64,000 nucleotides of DNA. It comes from Eumeta japonica (lineage: Eukaryota; Arthropoda; Insecta; Lepidoptera; Psychidae). The position numbers were made by a program, and so were the translations under genes. Below, in pieces: positions 22,668-34,689 of this stretch. How positions within the stretch are numbered: position 1 is the stretch's first letter; each line of letters starts with the position of its first letter. The notes below the pieces were generated by a model. The model did no database searches and was not told where the DNA came from. It was given only the letters and a program-made list of their open reading frames with translations. The stretch lies in NCBI GenBank assembly GCA_005406025.1, contig BGZK01001453.1, forward strand, positions 62,001 to 126,000. The letters are read 5' to 3'.

Positions 22668-24829
22668 ATTCTTCAAATTTTAATTTTTCTTTAAATGTTA
22701 TTGTTACTAAGTTACATTGAGTTTATTCCTTAAGAAGTTTTCGGCTTTTGTTTATTTAGTATCTGAACATAGTTAATACTTTTAATAATACTATTGCTAT
22801 GATATTGTGATTATCTAACCTATGCTCAATTAGTATGGATCTCATTAAAAATAACAAGTTTGACTATAAATAAAAAAGTGCAATTAGAGCCAAAGTAATT
22901 ACTGTTAATGATAATAGCGTAGATTAGTTAAGGAAAAAAGATACATTAAATAAATAAATAAATGATTGAATACTGTTTTATTTTCAATTTTGCGTATACA
23001 TAAACGTAAGTCATACCCATATGGATATTAAAATAAGATAAGACAATGTATGTCAAAAAAAAAATCGGTTGCATTACCATTTTTTAACTAATGACTTTTT
23101 GTTTAATAAATCTATTATGAAGTGTATACAAAAAAGTGTTGTAACAGTATATGTTCAAAATTATTCAGTTTTTTCACCTCCTGAAAAGTGACTATTTTTG
23201 ATATACGTGGTGTTAGACTTTCAGCGACAATATACTAACAAACGATGCAATAAAACATTTACTGACTTATAATTATGCTTGGAAGAAATATTTCTCAAAT
23301 TTTACTTTTCGCGGTTCACAACGACGCAATTACCATAATGTGTATATAGCAAGAAAGACATTATAAGTAATTAGATTCGACAACCATCGATCATCCTTGT
23401 CAATAGACTGGAGTAATCAATTATGTAGGATATTTCTTATTTACATATTTATGTTGAACGGCCTAATTTGTCTCCTACCTCCCTCGTCTGACACCAGACG
23501 TCGCTACTGGCTTGACGTTTGGGATCTTGGCTTTAATAGAACGAGTTTGTCGGTCATTTCATTCCCACTAATATAAATGCTTTATTGAAATATGATGAAA
23601 GGGAGAAATTCTCAAATGTATGAGTCAGTGGACATAAGACAATGTATAGCAATGAAAATATCATACGAGATACAGCTGTGAAAAAAAAAAACAAATATAT
23701 GTACAATCATAAATCTTGTGCGACTGAAGTCGCCATTTTGATTATTAGTGGTAGCTAATAGAAGGTTAAAAATACAAATGTTTGAGCTAAAGATTTCTCT
23801 TTCTTTCTCTTTCTCTAACAAATGCTTTGTTAAAGAAATCACTAGCCTCCCTCAAAGTGCATAATGCAAATACATCGTACACTTATATTACATAATTATA
23901 TTACATTATATGCATATCCGTTTTTCGTAGGTATCATAACGGTTGACTGTGCGATTGTCAAAAAAAAACCTTAGCCGCACCTACACCTTTATTCTTTTTA
24001 TGTATTTTGTTGTACACTGATTATAAAAGTCAAAGATAACATTTTAACCCGTCTAATAGTTTGTATACAAATAGCTAAATATAGTTTCTTGTTTACGAGT
24101 ATTAATGCCGATACGGATAGTATATTAGTTACGATTCGCTTGCAATCATAAAATCTCCGAAACGTCGCCTCTCACGTTCGAGCTATAGGTTACCTATAAC
24201 CAACTTTATCAAGCTGTAGGGAATGTCACTGCATTATATAGTTATATTAAAACGAGTTCTATGCTACTTGCAGGTAATTTAAAAAGACTGGAATAAAACA
24301 CATTAACGTGTAATAATATATACATATATAGTTGAAAGCATATATATAAACTTTAAGCTAGTGAATTAATTAATACAATATAATATTGTTAAACATGTCT
24401 CTATTAGGACTGTGAATGGCGAAAGGATAGAGGAGACGGAAAACATAGTTATTAACCACCGACAAGGCTACTGTTCATAGACAATAAAATTTGCGTTTAT
24501 CTCCAATAATAACAGTACTAGTAATAAAATAATTTTTTGAAGGAACTTCTGAAACTCAAAAACCATTTCGGACATCGTTGTTAAAGTGTTTATTTTTGAA
24601 TTTAAATAATAGGTAAGTTCATAATAAAGCAATAGTATCTATCAAAATTCTTGGTATTACACTTTTTAAAGAAGAGTCTGAAAGAAACAAAAGCTAAAGT
24701 TAAAATCATTGACTTAATATATTTTTTGTTATTTCGATAAAATATAGTAATGAAGTACTGTAGGTACACTTACAAAAAGTACGTAATTTTATAAATTAAT
24801 AAAATTTTTAAACCTTCAAGCTTAGATTT
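22668..24829. other. AT-rich sequence, nothing recognised
   Basis: An AAATAAATAAATAAATG tract lies at about 22947-22963 and a CTTTCT pyrimidine tract at 23793-23815. TATAGGTTACCTATA at 24184-24198 is a small palindrome. No gene is supported. Confidence 0.4.
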
Positions 24830-25230
24830 GCTAAAAAACCGGCTAAGTACGAGTCGGACTTGCACACTAAGGGTTCCGTACTGTAACACAATATATTTAT
24901 GTTAAATATGTAAAAGATATTTTTTTAATTCGTTCATTTGCAAATTCTTAGCTACGAGCTTCATTCGCTCTTAGCCTATTTTTGTTTATTGTTTTCCTTA
25001 GGTCTACACTATGATCACGACAAGTTTGACGCTTGTATGTAAAAGAAATCTGAAAAATGGGTTGACCCTGCAGACCATACCTAAAACCTCCCGCTATGAT
25101 ATTTATAGATATTTTGAGCTTTTCGAGTATCAAAATGTAGTTGTATATAAGTTTTTAAGCTTTTTGAGGCCGAAAATTCTAAAGATAGTTGATTTTGTAG
25201 ACCATCCTTAAAATTATTGCCACTTTTGAA
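24830..25230 (+). repeat. Dispersed repeat family B, copy with 5'-type end
   Basis: AACCGGCTAAGTACGAGTCG, GACTTGCACACTAAG and GGTTCCGTACTG (24837-24884) form the diagnostic edge of this common lepidopteran repeat. Further on, ATCTGAAAAATGGGTTGACC, CTGCAGACCATACCTAAAAC, CTCCCGCTATGATATTTATA and GATATTTTGAGCTTTTCGAG form a module also found inverted at 49.96-50.33 and 51.43-51.56 kb. The frame 25011-25211 and the minus-strand frame 50129-50350 resemble each other only because both are this repeat. Confidence 0.65.
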
Positions 25231-26529
25231 TCAAAGCATTCAAAAATATAAGTAGCAGTAAACTATTGATTTTTTCAAGTACTTTTCGGTGTTTCCGACT
25301 TTTATACAATATTTTTTATATTTAAAACAACGACATCATTTAAACGTATTGTTAGATTTTCATCCGCATTGTTGTATTCAATGCAATTTCATTTAATCAG
25401 AAAAAGAGAAGGAATACGAAACATCAATCAACAATAACCTTCAGTTATTTCGAATAAGCACTTTTTTGTGAATTCATCGTTAACGATATCTCTCGAACAA
25501 ACCGATCGATTTTGATAAATTTTACTAAAATTGACGTTGTTTTTAAGAAGAAAAGCTGGTGTCAGATTTTGTAATTTATTCGTAAAGTAGTTTAAAAAAT
25601 ATTATAAGAAATTTCTTTTCGAGACTTTTTTCTCTGATGACATCTGTTGAACAAATTAACCATTTTTTGTATAACTTGCAGCAGTGGTGCCAATTGTTTA
25701 GGGACAATGCTCATTACTGTGTTATTGAGATTTCTTAGTCGAAGTTGACATTTCTTAGTGTAGCACTAGCTTTTAATGTCGTAAACTAAGTTTCGATCGG
25801 TTAATTGGTTAATCGGTTTACACACACATGCACACGCACCGACGCACGCACACATCCATGCCCAACCACCAAGCATAGCAACATTAAAACAATGCATTGT
25901 AGTGGCGTTCATTATTTCTCGAAAAAGAAAACCCTAGAAGAATCCGAAGCCCTTAAATACGCGATTCGAAACCAAGCCGCTGAAGTATTAGACGGAGTAC
26001 GGATGGATGTTCGTGCAGACGAATTTTTTTCTTTTTTTATTTCCTAGAGAGCCGGAATTTTGTTTACAAAGAGTTGATATCTCGCGTTGATCCTAATGTA
26101 TTCGCAGAATCCCATATTCAAATGTGTACTTCTGAAAAAGATCACTTTTCTTATGTAACTTCCTTTCGTATTTGAAATGTGTCGTGGGATGTTATTACCC
26201 AGAAACTTGATGCAGTAGCTGAAACTTGACCGTATTTCAGGATTTAGAATTCTTTTAAAGAAAAAAACTTTCATTAAAAATTATACGATTAAGAAAATGA
26301 GGCGGAAGATTCTCTATGGATTCTACATTAATTATGTAGCATTTTAAGTACTTATCAAACTCTAGATACTCTAGAGAGATTATTTTTAAATATCTGTTCA
26401 TATTTTCGTTGGGTTACCAATAAAAATCTCTTACCTAAAAAATAAAATCTCGATGTCGAAACTAAGTACTGTAACATAATTAGCATCACTTTGTAGGCCA
26501 AATTATAGGCTCTTGTATACAATAATGTG
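25231..26529. other. AT-rich sequence with an imperfect CA microsatellite
   Basis: CACACACATGCACACGCACC and following CA-rich sequence lie at 25821-25860. The frames at 25805-26047 and 26044-26274 (-) show no recognisable domain. Nothing else is seen. Confidence 0.45.
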
Positions 26530-27390
26530 GACTTATCTATACTACTATATAAATCTATGGCGTTTGTCTATACATTACATATTTTGTGATATTTTATAAT
26601 GGCTTACTGACTCCAATTCTATCATTTTTAAAATTCGTGGCTGTCTGTCTATATGTGTTGTTATAACTTAACAATGGTTTAACTTATCGTGGTGAAATCT
26701 GGTACACAGTGGGAAAACGTGATTGTTCAAATGATAAGCTACTGTCTGCCTGCCTGTCTGTTGTGTTTTATAACATAAAAGGTTTGAGAATCTTGATGAA
26801 AATTGGTGTACAGTCAAAACATGTTGGCGTAAATAATAGGGTACTGTCTGTCTATCTGTATGCCGGTCTGTTCATATGTTCTTTTATAATTTCACGAAGG
26901 ATTTGATTGATCTTAGTAAAAATCGTTGTATACCGAGCATGTGACAAATTATATGTTACTATCCGTCTGATTCTCTGTATGTTTTTTTTTTGTAAGTGAA
27001 GAACGGTTTGACCGACCGTGATGAAAATTGGCGGAAAATATGATTGTAAAAATATTAGGTCATTGTGTGTCTGTCTGCTTGTATAGATGTTTTTTTTATA
27101 ACTTATGAATGATTTGACCGATATTAATGAAAATTAGTGTGCAATTAAAATATGTGATTGCGCAAATTATAGGCTATTATTTGTCTGTCTATCTATATAT
27201 TCTTTCATAACTTAATAATTGTCTCACCGATCGTGACGAACTTGGTGTTCAATCTGAACACCAAGTTGGTCACGAAGTGATTGTGCAAATAATAGACTCT
27301 GTCTGTCTGTCTGTATGTATGTTTTTTTTTAATTACTTAAGAACAGTTTGACCAATCGTGATGAAATTTGGTATACAATTTGGAATGATA
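26530..27390 (+). repeat. Composite repeat, left copy: seven-unit minisatellite
   Basis: After a lead-in CTATACTACTATATAAATCT (about 26538), seven imperfect units begin at CTGTCTG-type starts at 26641, 26742, 26844, 26961, 27071, 27182 and 27301, giving periods of about 101-118 bp. The unit consensus in blocks is CTGTCTGTCTATATGT, TTTTTTATAACTTAAGAAC, GGTTTGACCGATCGTGATGA, AAATTGGTGTACA, ATGTGATTGTGCAAAT and TATAGGCTACT. The whole array recurs inverted at 40.02-40.735 kb. Confidence 0.85.
27231..27275. repeat. Snap-back hairpin inside the minisatellite
   Basis: AACTTGGTGTTC (27239-27250) pairs with 27256-27267 across loop AATCT (5 nt). After one mismatch the stem extends by TCGTGAC (27231-27237) with GTCACGA (27269-27275). 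The other six units lack it, so it arose after the array expanded. Confidence 0.9.
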
Positions 27391-28125
27391 ACCAAAAAAA
27401 TGATCATTATTTTTTATTTCTTTAGTAGCCATATTAATTTATTTTATGTCTAGGTATCTGTGCATGATTTGTCTTTTATTGGAGTAACAGAGGTTTTAAA
27501 TTTAGTCCGAAAGATTTTATGAAGCAAGGTACGACTATTTGTATAAATATTATTTTAAATTTACAATTTATATTTACAATTAAATGGAGAAAATAGAGTT
27601 TTTTAATGTATAAAAATGTGTGAGTATTTTGCTCTTTTTTTGTGTGACTAAACCGATATGGAAAGATTTCTGAAAAAGGAAACTTGCATTCGTATTTGAC
27701 GTTATCTGCTTATTTTTACAATTGAACCAAACTACTAAACCGATTCAAAGAATTACATGGTTGATAAGAAGTTTCTTGAGTAAAAGAGACTATTAATATT
27801 TAGATTTGGCTTCTTCTGCATACTTGTGTTATTACAGATTCTAGAAATTTGTTCACTCATGAAAAACTGTATTATCTCCTAAAAGCGGAATCAGTATTGG
27901 AATCTACTTCAATTGAGACCGAGTTCGGAATCAAAAGCGAAACAATGATTGCGATCGAGAATAAGACAAAGCAGCGTCGAGAACAGGACCGAGATCAGAA
28001 TTGTGAGCGGGATAGTGATCTTGAATAATCCTTAATCATTAGAGTAAGATCATAATCGGTTCATATATAATATGATGAAAATTATTCTCTATACGGGAGC
28101 GAAGCCATAGAAGGGATCTAGTTTA
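27391..28125 (+). repeat. Composite repeat, left copy: downstream modules
   Basis: About 27720-27845 holds AAACTACTAAACCGATTCAA, TTGATAAGAAGTTTC, AGAGACTATTAATATTTAG and TGTGTTATTACAGATTCTA. About 27900-28030 is a GATC-type degenerate tract (GCGATCGAG, GACCGAGATCAG, GATAGTGATC). It closes with a GGGAGCGAAGCCATAGAAG edge near 28098. The same modules in the same order occur inverted at 39.15-39.65 kb. The stretch 27391-27600 has no counterpart I could identify. Confidence 0.65.
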
Positions 28126-28789
28126 AATATAAGAACAATATATATATAACATTCTTTGTTAGGAAATGAGCTGCAACTATTTTTTTTAGTGAAAATTAAT
28201 TATATTAAAATAAAACTGATAAAGATACATTAAATTTTATACTAAACCAAGTTGTAATGAAACAATGATTAGTATCCAGATTCAATTCTAATAACGCAAT
28301 CCAACCTGGGTCCACGCGGTCAAAACATAATTGAAATGAAATCTATTTTCGGAAGGGTATTAAGAATATGGACGAGTGGAATATGAAAAGAAGAATAGTT
28401 GAGGTAAATAAGCATACCTATACATTGTACATTCAGAGTGTAAGTTAAGTATAGTATAAGAGACATGAAAGAAAGATCCTCGCAGGAATAGGAAAATCAG
28501 AGGACGGTACGATTCGAATGAATTTGTAGTGTTGAATAAATTAACCATCACCATGAAATGAATAAAGAATAACATATTGACAATAATATCTACAGAGCTA
28601 AAGTGCATATGCGATATAAAAGTCGGCAATATGCTCTATGAAATTTTATGGAGATTGAATTGGCGGTGTAGTAAAAAAAATACTAGATAAGTGCGAATAT
28701 GACGCACATCCTGAGGTTTTTGTACAAACTCAATTTATACCTGCGAGTATTTTATTCATCAAAAGTTTCGCCAATTTTTGCTTGTTTGC
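28126..28789. other. AT-rich sequence, nothing recognised
   Basis: The minus-strand frame 28360-28629 has no recognisable features. Confidence 0.4.
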
Positions 28790-29000
28790 GAGAAGAATAC
28801 TTACGAGATATTGATATTGAGAATTAGGAAGCTTTTCTTTTTTTTATAATTATTGCAAACTATTTAAAAACACCGTACTTTTCGGAAAATTTAAATATTC
28901 ATTGTGGGAAGTCAAAAGATGTTCCTCCATAGATATGTCTACATCGCTGTCCATACTCCAACTACAAAACTGTCTTAAAATACCCTATCAAGGGTTCGAA
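28790..29000 (+). repeat. Family B fragment
   Basis: TTTGCGAGAAGAATACTTAC, GTTCCTCCATAGATATG and CTACATCGCTGTCCATACTC correspond to blocks in the copy at 49.4-49.6 kb (TGTTCTCCAGTGATCTACAT, CGCTATTTATACTTC). It is diverged and partial. Confidence 0.4.
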
Positions 29001-29779
29001 GATTGAAATCAGATAAAAGAAAATACAGAGAACAGCAGTTGTATATTCGGAAATATAATCACAATAAATGGCTACGGAACCAGTTGGTTGCTTGTAGGTA
29101 TTGGACTTCACTTATAAACACTCCAATTGCAAAAGTAAACATTTAATTCAAAGCTCCGCACTTCACTATTTATACCCACTGACTGGCTTCCCAGAAAGTT
29201 CTTAAATTATTCCAAACAACAAGTCGTAAACATTGTCTTATATAATCGAACAAGATTTATTGCCTCTAGGAAATATCCCCCACAAAATTAATCCATTAAA
29301 AATAAATTGTAAGCAAAGATCAAAAGCACAGCCAGTGGCAAAAACCGGCCCTTTTGGCGGCTAGTTTATTTAGAGTATTCTATTTTTGATATTTTAAATG
29401 GAAAATTATTTTATATTTCTATTTTTAGCTTAGGAGCGCAGTTCGTAACAATATATTTATACGTAGGTGACACTTATTTTTTTGAATTGGCCATTTGGAA
29501 ATGTTAAAATAAAAAACATATTTATATTTAACAAATGAGATCTTAATTCCATCTTATTATGTACATTGCATTCATTTATCATTGGTTTTTATAAATTGGT
29601 GAAAAAAGAAAATTGTTTGTTTAACGTCGACATCAGTAAATTTTCGTACAATGTTTTTCTATGACTTTCGTTGCCATTTAAGCAAACAACAACGTTATAA
29701 TAGACTTCGGTTAGCCTTTCGCAATGAAGCCACATCTTTTGGCACTATTCAAAACTGTTTTTAACTAGTTCAAACGAAT
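29001..29779. other. AT-rich sequence, nothing recognised
   Basis: No gene, RNA or repeat was identified. Confidence 0.4.
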
Positions 29780-29825
29780 CCGTAATAGTCTGACTGACTA
29801 TTACGGATAGTCAGTCAGACTATCC
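29780..29825. repeat. Two overlapping hairpins with 5-nt loops
   Basis: CCGTAATAGTC (29780-29790) pairs with 29796-29806 across TGACT. GGATAGTC (29805-29812) pairs with GACTATCC (29818-29825) across AGTCA. The two share bases 29805-29806, so they are largely compatible but abut. Loop 1 and loop 2 are themselves near complements. Confidence 0.9.
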
Positions 29826-29961
29826 ATAATATAGTCAAGGATGCGTGAGAGGCATCCTTCTAATATGACCGAATACAACATCAGTGCTGTGCGGCTTATA
29901 ATAGAAACTGACAAAAGATTGACTTTAAACAATCGAAATAGGAAAGTAGAATTCTCTACCC

Positions 29962-29979
29962 TATAACGTCGACGTTATA
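29962..29979. repeat. 18-bp palindrome TATAACGTC/GACGTTATA
   Basis: This is an exact palindrome centred on GTCGAC. A partial repeat TTTAACGTCGAAC follows at 29984-29996. Confidence 0.85.
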
Positions 29980-31019
29980 ATTCTTTAACGTCGAACAAAT
30001 TTACGTTCATTCGTGTCATACAACTAACACAAATGTAAATAAGAAAGTACGAGATATTTTCAAACCAAATAAATCTCATAAAAAGGATCCTATTGTTATT
30101 TTTTTAGATATTTTTTTGAATTACATTGTTATTTCTTAACCGAAGACAAAGAAAGAGAAAGAATGAGATCACTCGTTGACAACAAAAAGGAAAAGAACAA
30201 GGACACGCAATAAACATCTGTGCGGCGGCAAAGTCAATATTAAATGCCACGCCTACTACGAAGCCAATTTCGTTTGGTCATTTTGTTTAAGTAGGAATAC
30301 TTCTATGCTTTTCTATTTCGATGTCTAAAACTCTATCGTGTCACAAAGATTTACTAGTGGTATCTCAAATACTGTAAACGACATAGTCAAATGTTACAAA
30401 AGTTAAAATTACGGTTGCGATCCCAAAACCAAAAGACAGTCTGCTCATCGTGTTTTTCCTTTCAAGGAGTTTCGGGAAAAAGAAAATGGCCTCTTTCTTT
30501 TAAAAATGACAGATTATTATGCAACAGTTGTTTTAGAAGATAAAAAAAAACAGTCACTGCAGGTAGTACACTTACAATTATTTGCCTCTCGTTTAAGAAA
30601 AAATCAGAAAGACCTCGCTGTAGGATTCTCCTTCATCGTGACAAAGCCTCACAATATACCGCCAGACAAATTATTTGGAGACGTTAGGTATAGAAATACA
30701 GCCTCGAATTCGCACCATGCAATTTTTATTTGTTTCCCAAAATAAAAAGAAAACCTTAGAGAAAAGTGGTTTACAAAGTGTCCCTCAGTGGTTCCATCGA
30801 ATGTAGTTATGTATTGATCTCAATAGACACTATTTTGAAAAACCATAATAATAAAAATGAGTCGCTACTTTACTCAGTTTTTAATTTTCTAAGGACTTTC
30901 AGATTGACCCACGTAATCGCATTTTTCTTTGTCTCGAACCATTATTGCAAATTGTGGATTCCGGATATTTTCCTTCATTTACATTGCAAAACTTTGCTTC
31001 TTCCCAAAGTTCCTTAGGT
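29980..31019. other. AT-rich sequence, nothing recognised
   Basis: The frame 30506-30745 (79 codons, with DKKKQSLQVVHLQLFASRL near its start) and the frame 30766-31017 are of unknown origin. No family pattern was recognised, so I do not call them genes. Confidence 0.35.
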
Positions 31020-31225
31020 CATGTTAATGTGAAGTACTTTATAGATTTTGATTGACGTGCGAGAAAAGGGATTTTAACACGCAGAGTGACAGATAGGCAG
31101 ACGGACAGACAGGTAGACGACAAAATGATTCTACAAGGGTTCCTTTTTATTTTTGAGGTAAGGGTTCCTAAATGTACCGGAAGAATATGAATACGACTCC
31201 CACACTTAGGGTTCCGTACGAAATA
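31020..31225 (+). repeat. Family B fragment, 3'-type end
   Basis: GTGCGAGAAAAGGGATTTTA, GGCAGACGGACAGACAGG, ACAAAATGATTCTACAAGGG and TTCCTTTTTATTTTTGAGG match the terminal part of family B. An inverted edge ACTCCCACACTTAGGGTTCC at 31197-31216 follows. Confidence 0.65.
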
Positions 31226-31289
31226 AATTATTTATTCTTAATAGGCGCTTGCATGCTACATACACTAACATTTGTCTGTATATATATGT

Positions 31290-31516
31290 ATATAAATAAC
31301 AAATCAGACTGATCCCAATTTGCTAAACATCTAATAGAAACCGGTCATAAGCTCAATAACGATCACAATTTCGATGTTTTGCGTGTGTGTGAGAAGAAGG
31401 GGTTACGTTTAAATGTTTTGGAATCCTTCGAAATTTTAAAACATAAAAATAATAATAGTTTGTTCAATGACCAAATTGACATTTATAAATCGCCATTATT
31501 GGACGCTTGCCTGTAA
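31290..31516 (+). pseudogene. Penelope-like element, C-terminal fragment
   Basis: One continuous frame from about 31319 to the TAA at 31514-31516 reads SQFAKHLIETGHKLNNDHNF, then DVLRVCEKKGLRLNVLES, FEILKHKNNNSLFNDQID and YKSPLLDACL. The pattern FAKHL.ETGH, then KG..LN.LE..EI..., then N.Q is the conserved tail of Penelope-like retroelement proteins, next to their GIY-YIG endonuclease domain. An in-frame stop lies just upstream (about 31310-31312), and the RT and GIY-YIG core are absent, so it is a truncated fossil. The sequence after the stop, 31517-31740, may be its 3' end. Confidence 0.75.
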
Positions 31517-31854
31517 CTATTTGAATAATGGTTGGTGATGGTTAGTCCGTGACAAGTGACTGGCATATCTATTAGTGGTGGTCTGTGGCTGCTGGCAAGG
31601 ATGCTTTCGTCGCTCTTTGACCATTGCATGATAGCGGCTCACTTATCAAGGTTTTTTCGGTTGTTTTTAACACTCCTTACACCCTGATGGATGTGACTGT
31701 CTACAATTTCCTGAGGATGTGCCTAGTTGGCATGAAACGTACGTAGAAATCAACATTATAACGATTAGTGGACCAAAATAATTATAAAAAATGATGAAAT
31801 TAATACTTGCTTAGGTGTTCGATATCTGTCAATCCTCTGGAATCAATATTTAAT

Positions 31855-32210
31855 TCTTTGGATAGAGATTCGTAGTGGAGAGACAGATTCGAGGGTCAGC
31901 GGTGGGTTGCATGCTGCATGTTAATGCATGTTGCAGGCAAGCGTCTATTATAGATTTCCGCGAATTTACAGCTCACACAATGCAATATTTATTCTTAACG
32001 TACATATTTTATCAGTGGAGCTTGTTGACGGTTTTCACTTTGTGTTGATAACGAAGCTGTCAAGATATGGATTATGAGTTCCAAAGAATTCCAATACATT
32101 TACTGTTTCTTTTTACTCAAAATTTGTTTGGAAAATAATTTTTAAATATCCGCATACTCGAAATTTTAAATTTTTATGAGAAGAAGTTAGAAATGTTCTC
32201 CCATACATCA
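31855..32210 (+). repeat. Dispersed repeat (family C), copy 1
   Basis: GGTCAGCGGTGGGTTGCATG (31895), GCATGTTGCAGGCAAGCGTC, CTCGAAATTTTAAATTTTTA and GAAATGTTCTCCCATACAT match, in order, the copy at 38.44-38.66 kb. The last block also resembles part of family B, so C may be a sub-family. Confidence 0.55.
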
Positions 32211-32384
32211 GTCTACGTCACAATCTTTTATTTCTTCTTTAATTCTAACTTCAAATACAAATTTCAAATTATGAGTGAAAATAAATTAATGACATTGCTA
32301 CAAATTCACAATATTCAGATCTTTTCCTTTAATTATAATGTGAGACCTTGTTGTCTTTCACAATTATAAGTTAATGAGAAATAC

Positions 32385-32620
32385 TTTATAAGTTTTGATT
32401 TATTCGAAAAGCAGCAAAGTATGCAATAAAAATGGCCGTTTTTTTTAATTTAATTGACCTAGAATGTTTACTTTTTACAACTTCAAGGGACGATAGACTT
32501 AGAGTACTTCATATTAATTACGACTCCGATACCTCCAGGCATTCCTGTGAAAAAGGATTTTGATAGACAGACAGACGTGGAGACTAGTAATGAAATCATC
32601 TTATGAGGGTTCAATTTCAA
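32385..32620 (+). repeat. Family B fragment, 3'-type end
   Basis: ACAACTTCAAGGGACGATAG, GATACCTCCAGGCATTCCTG, GATAGACAGACAGACGTGG and TCTTATGAGGGTTC follow the standard order of family B. The reverse complement of this segment matches the piece at 63.66-63.93 kb. Confidence 0.65.
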
Positions 32621-34685
32621 GTACAGTAATACATAAAAACAATTTTAGAATGTTAATTATCATGTTCATTTAATAGAAGTTATCACTAAGAAACTTTTAT
32701 CACAGCATCATTTCAGAGATATGAATATGCATAATATACACCTTTTCTTGCTTACTACCCATTTTTTTAAGTTGCTGTAAGATGAAAAATATCGCAGCTG
32801 CCACAATTTATTTTCTCAGTATCCACGTTTATTTCTACCGATCGCAATATCTTTTTTTCTTTCTTATTGGATTTCTGAGTCGTTTTATACTTTTCAGCTG
32901 CTGATAACGATAATTATTTTTTTTGTTTCCACCGTCATTAGAATGTCATTAAAATGTCATCTATAACAATGAAGACAATGTTTATTTTATAGTTAATTCA
33001 CTTAAACGGATACCATAAAAAAGTAAATGAAATTTATTCACCAGCAACACATCATAAAACAGTGAACCTATTTATACGTCCTAATATGTATTTAGATATT
33101 CTGCATAATAATTTTCGTTTTATTCCTAAGCGTATATTTTCATTTTTTTTTTCACTACTTCGCGTATTTATGCGTCCAGCGGTAAACTATCATAATGACT
33201 GTTTCGCTTTCTAATATTTTTGTTTCATTTTCTTTATGGTTGGAGGAAGTCAGCATCTAAATAATTGAAAAGTAAGACGAGTATGCTACTTAGAATTTTT
33301 TTGAATTTATTTAACTATGTGTCTGTGACTGCGCCTGCTTTTTATAACTCAATGAACTTATTATCATTTTAATGGCGAATTTACTTTTTTTTATAATTGT
33401 TATCATACAAATTGAGACCTATTTCATTGATTTTTATTAATTTCTCTCTTCAGGGCCACCAAAATGGCCAACCTTTCAATGAGCTCCGACATAGAGATAG
33501 CTATTTCAAATATTTAAAACTTTCTCCTTATTTGTCCAAATATAATAAACGATTGAAATTATTTTCATTTAAATTAAACCTTTGTAACCAATTAGGTATT
33601 ATTTTTTTTAATCGTCACTAACTATAAAATCTTAATTTATTTGGTGTTTGTCAAAATGAAAATGAAATTAAAAAATTTTTAGGTGTAGAATAAAGTTAAC
33701 AATCGTAATGATTTTTGTAGGAATATAAAATTTATATTCATGTATATGCCCACAAACGGTCTATGCTATGCCACGTAAGTTTTTATTGACATTTTATAAA
33801 TACGTATTTACGCGATGTCAAATTCAGAATATCGCTTGGCACAAAGAGCTACATTGGCATGATGCCGAGATGTCGACTTAAGTTATATTCCTCTTTTAAC
33901 AAAGTTGCATTTCCTTTATTCTTACAGGATATAATTGGAATTCAGATTTGTTCGAATATGCTAGCGTCGTACAAAAGTAAAATCTTTAAACACAATAACT
34001 GTATTTATATAAAGGATTATATTACCCATTACGAAGTTCACAAATGTGTATGTAGCTTTGAGTTTGGCTGTGGATTTAGTTTAGGTTGTGCCTGCTAGTG
34101 ACAGACCAAAATTTAGATCTGTTTCTGGCTGGTGCCGGCGCGTACCTTTCTAATTAATTAGTATTTTAATACATTTACAATTCACGTTCTACATTAATAG
34201 ACCGCACAAACAAACGTAAGCTTACCAAAATCAACGTGTTTATTTTATCATGTAATTAAAGTGTTTTTGCAAAAATTCCATTAACTTCTAATAGATACTA
34301 TGCACAGTCCTTGATTCGATGAGAATGTCAAAAACTGAGACCGTCAAAATATATATCCCTAGCATCTGCTAAATGATATAGCTGCAATGAATTGCCTTCA
34401 AAACATTCGACAAAAAACTTTTAGCCGTCACGGGACACCCGGCAGATGTGAAACGTTTAAGTTAATATTAGAATTTATAATTAATAAATACTGATAAAGA
34501 AAATATGTAGTAAATAATAAAAAAAAAAATAAAGTTTGTTGATATAATAAATATATTTTTCTTATTGATTTAAATATGTATAATACTAATTAGAGATTAT
34601 TTATATTCATACACAGAAAATATATTTTTATTTGATAATATATAACAGATTTGATTTTTTTTAGGTACACTAAAAATAATAATAT
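32621..34685. other. AT-rich sequence, no supported gene
   Basis: A good-looking splice acceptor TTTCTCTCTTCAG ends at 33453 and is followed by GGCCACCAAAATGGCC. The ATG at 33464 opens only 17 codons before TAA at 33515, and no donor site ends an exon in frame, so I do not call an exon. The frames at 33397-33621 and 33859-34098 are unrecognised. Confidence 0.4.
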
Positions 34686-34689
34686 TTTT

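Noticed and set aside
25011..25211. Conserved protein pair 25011-25211 (+) and 50129-50350 (-)
   Set aside because: The amino-acid similarity (SRYDIYR, YKxLSFL) arises because both are copies of non-coding dispersed repeat family B, and the frames are interrupted differently.
26530..27390. CRISPR array
   Set aside because: The units are imperfect throughout with no repeat/spacer alternation, and the sequence is eukaryotic.
33441..33517. Coding first exon: acceptor TTTCTCTCTTCAG plus Kozak-like GCCACCAAAATGG
   Set aside because: The ATG opens only 17 codons before TAA at 33515 and no splice donor precedes the stop, so a real exon is not supported.
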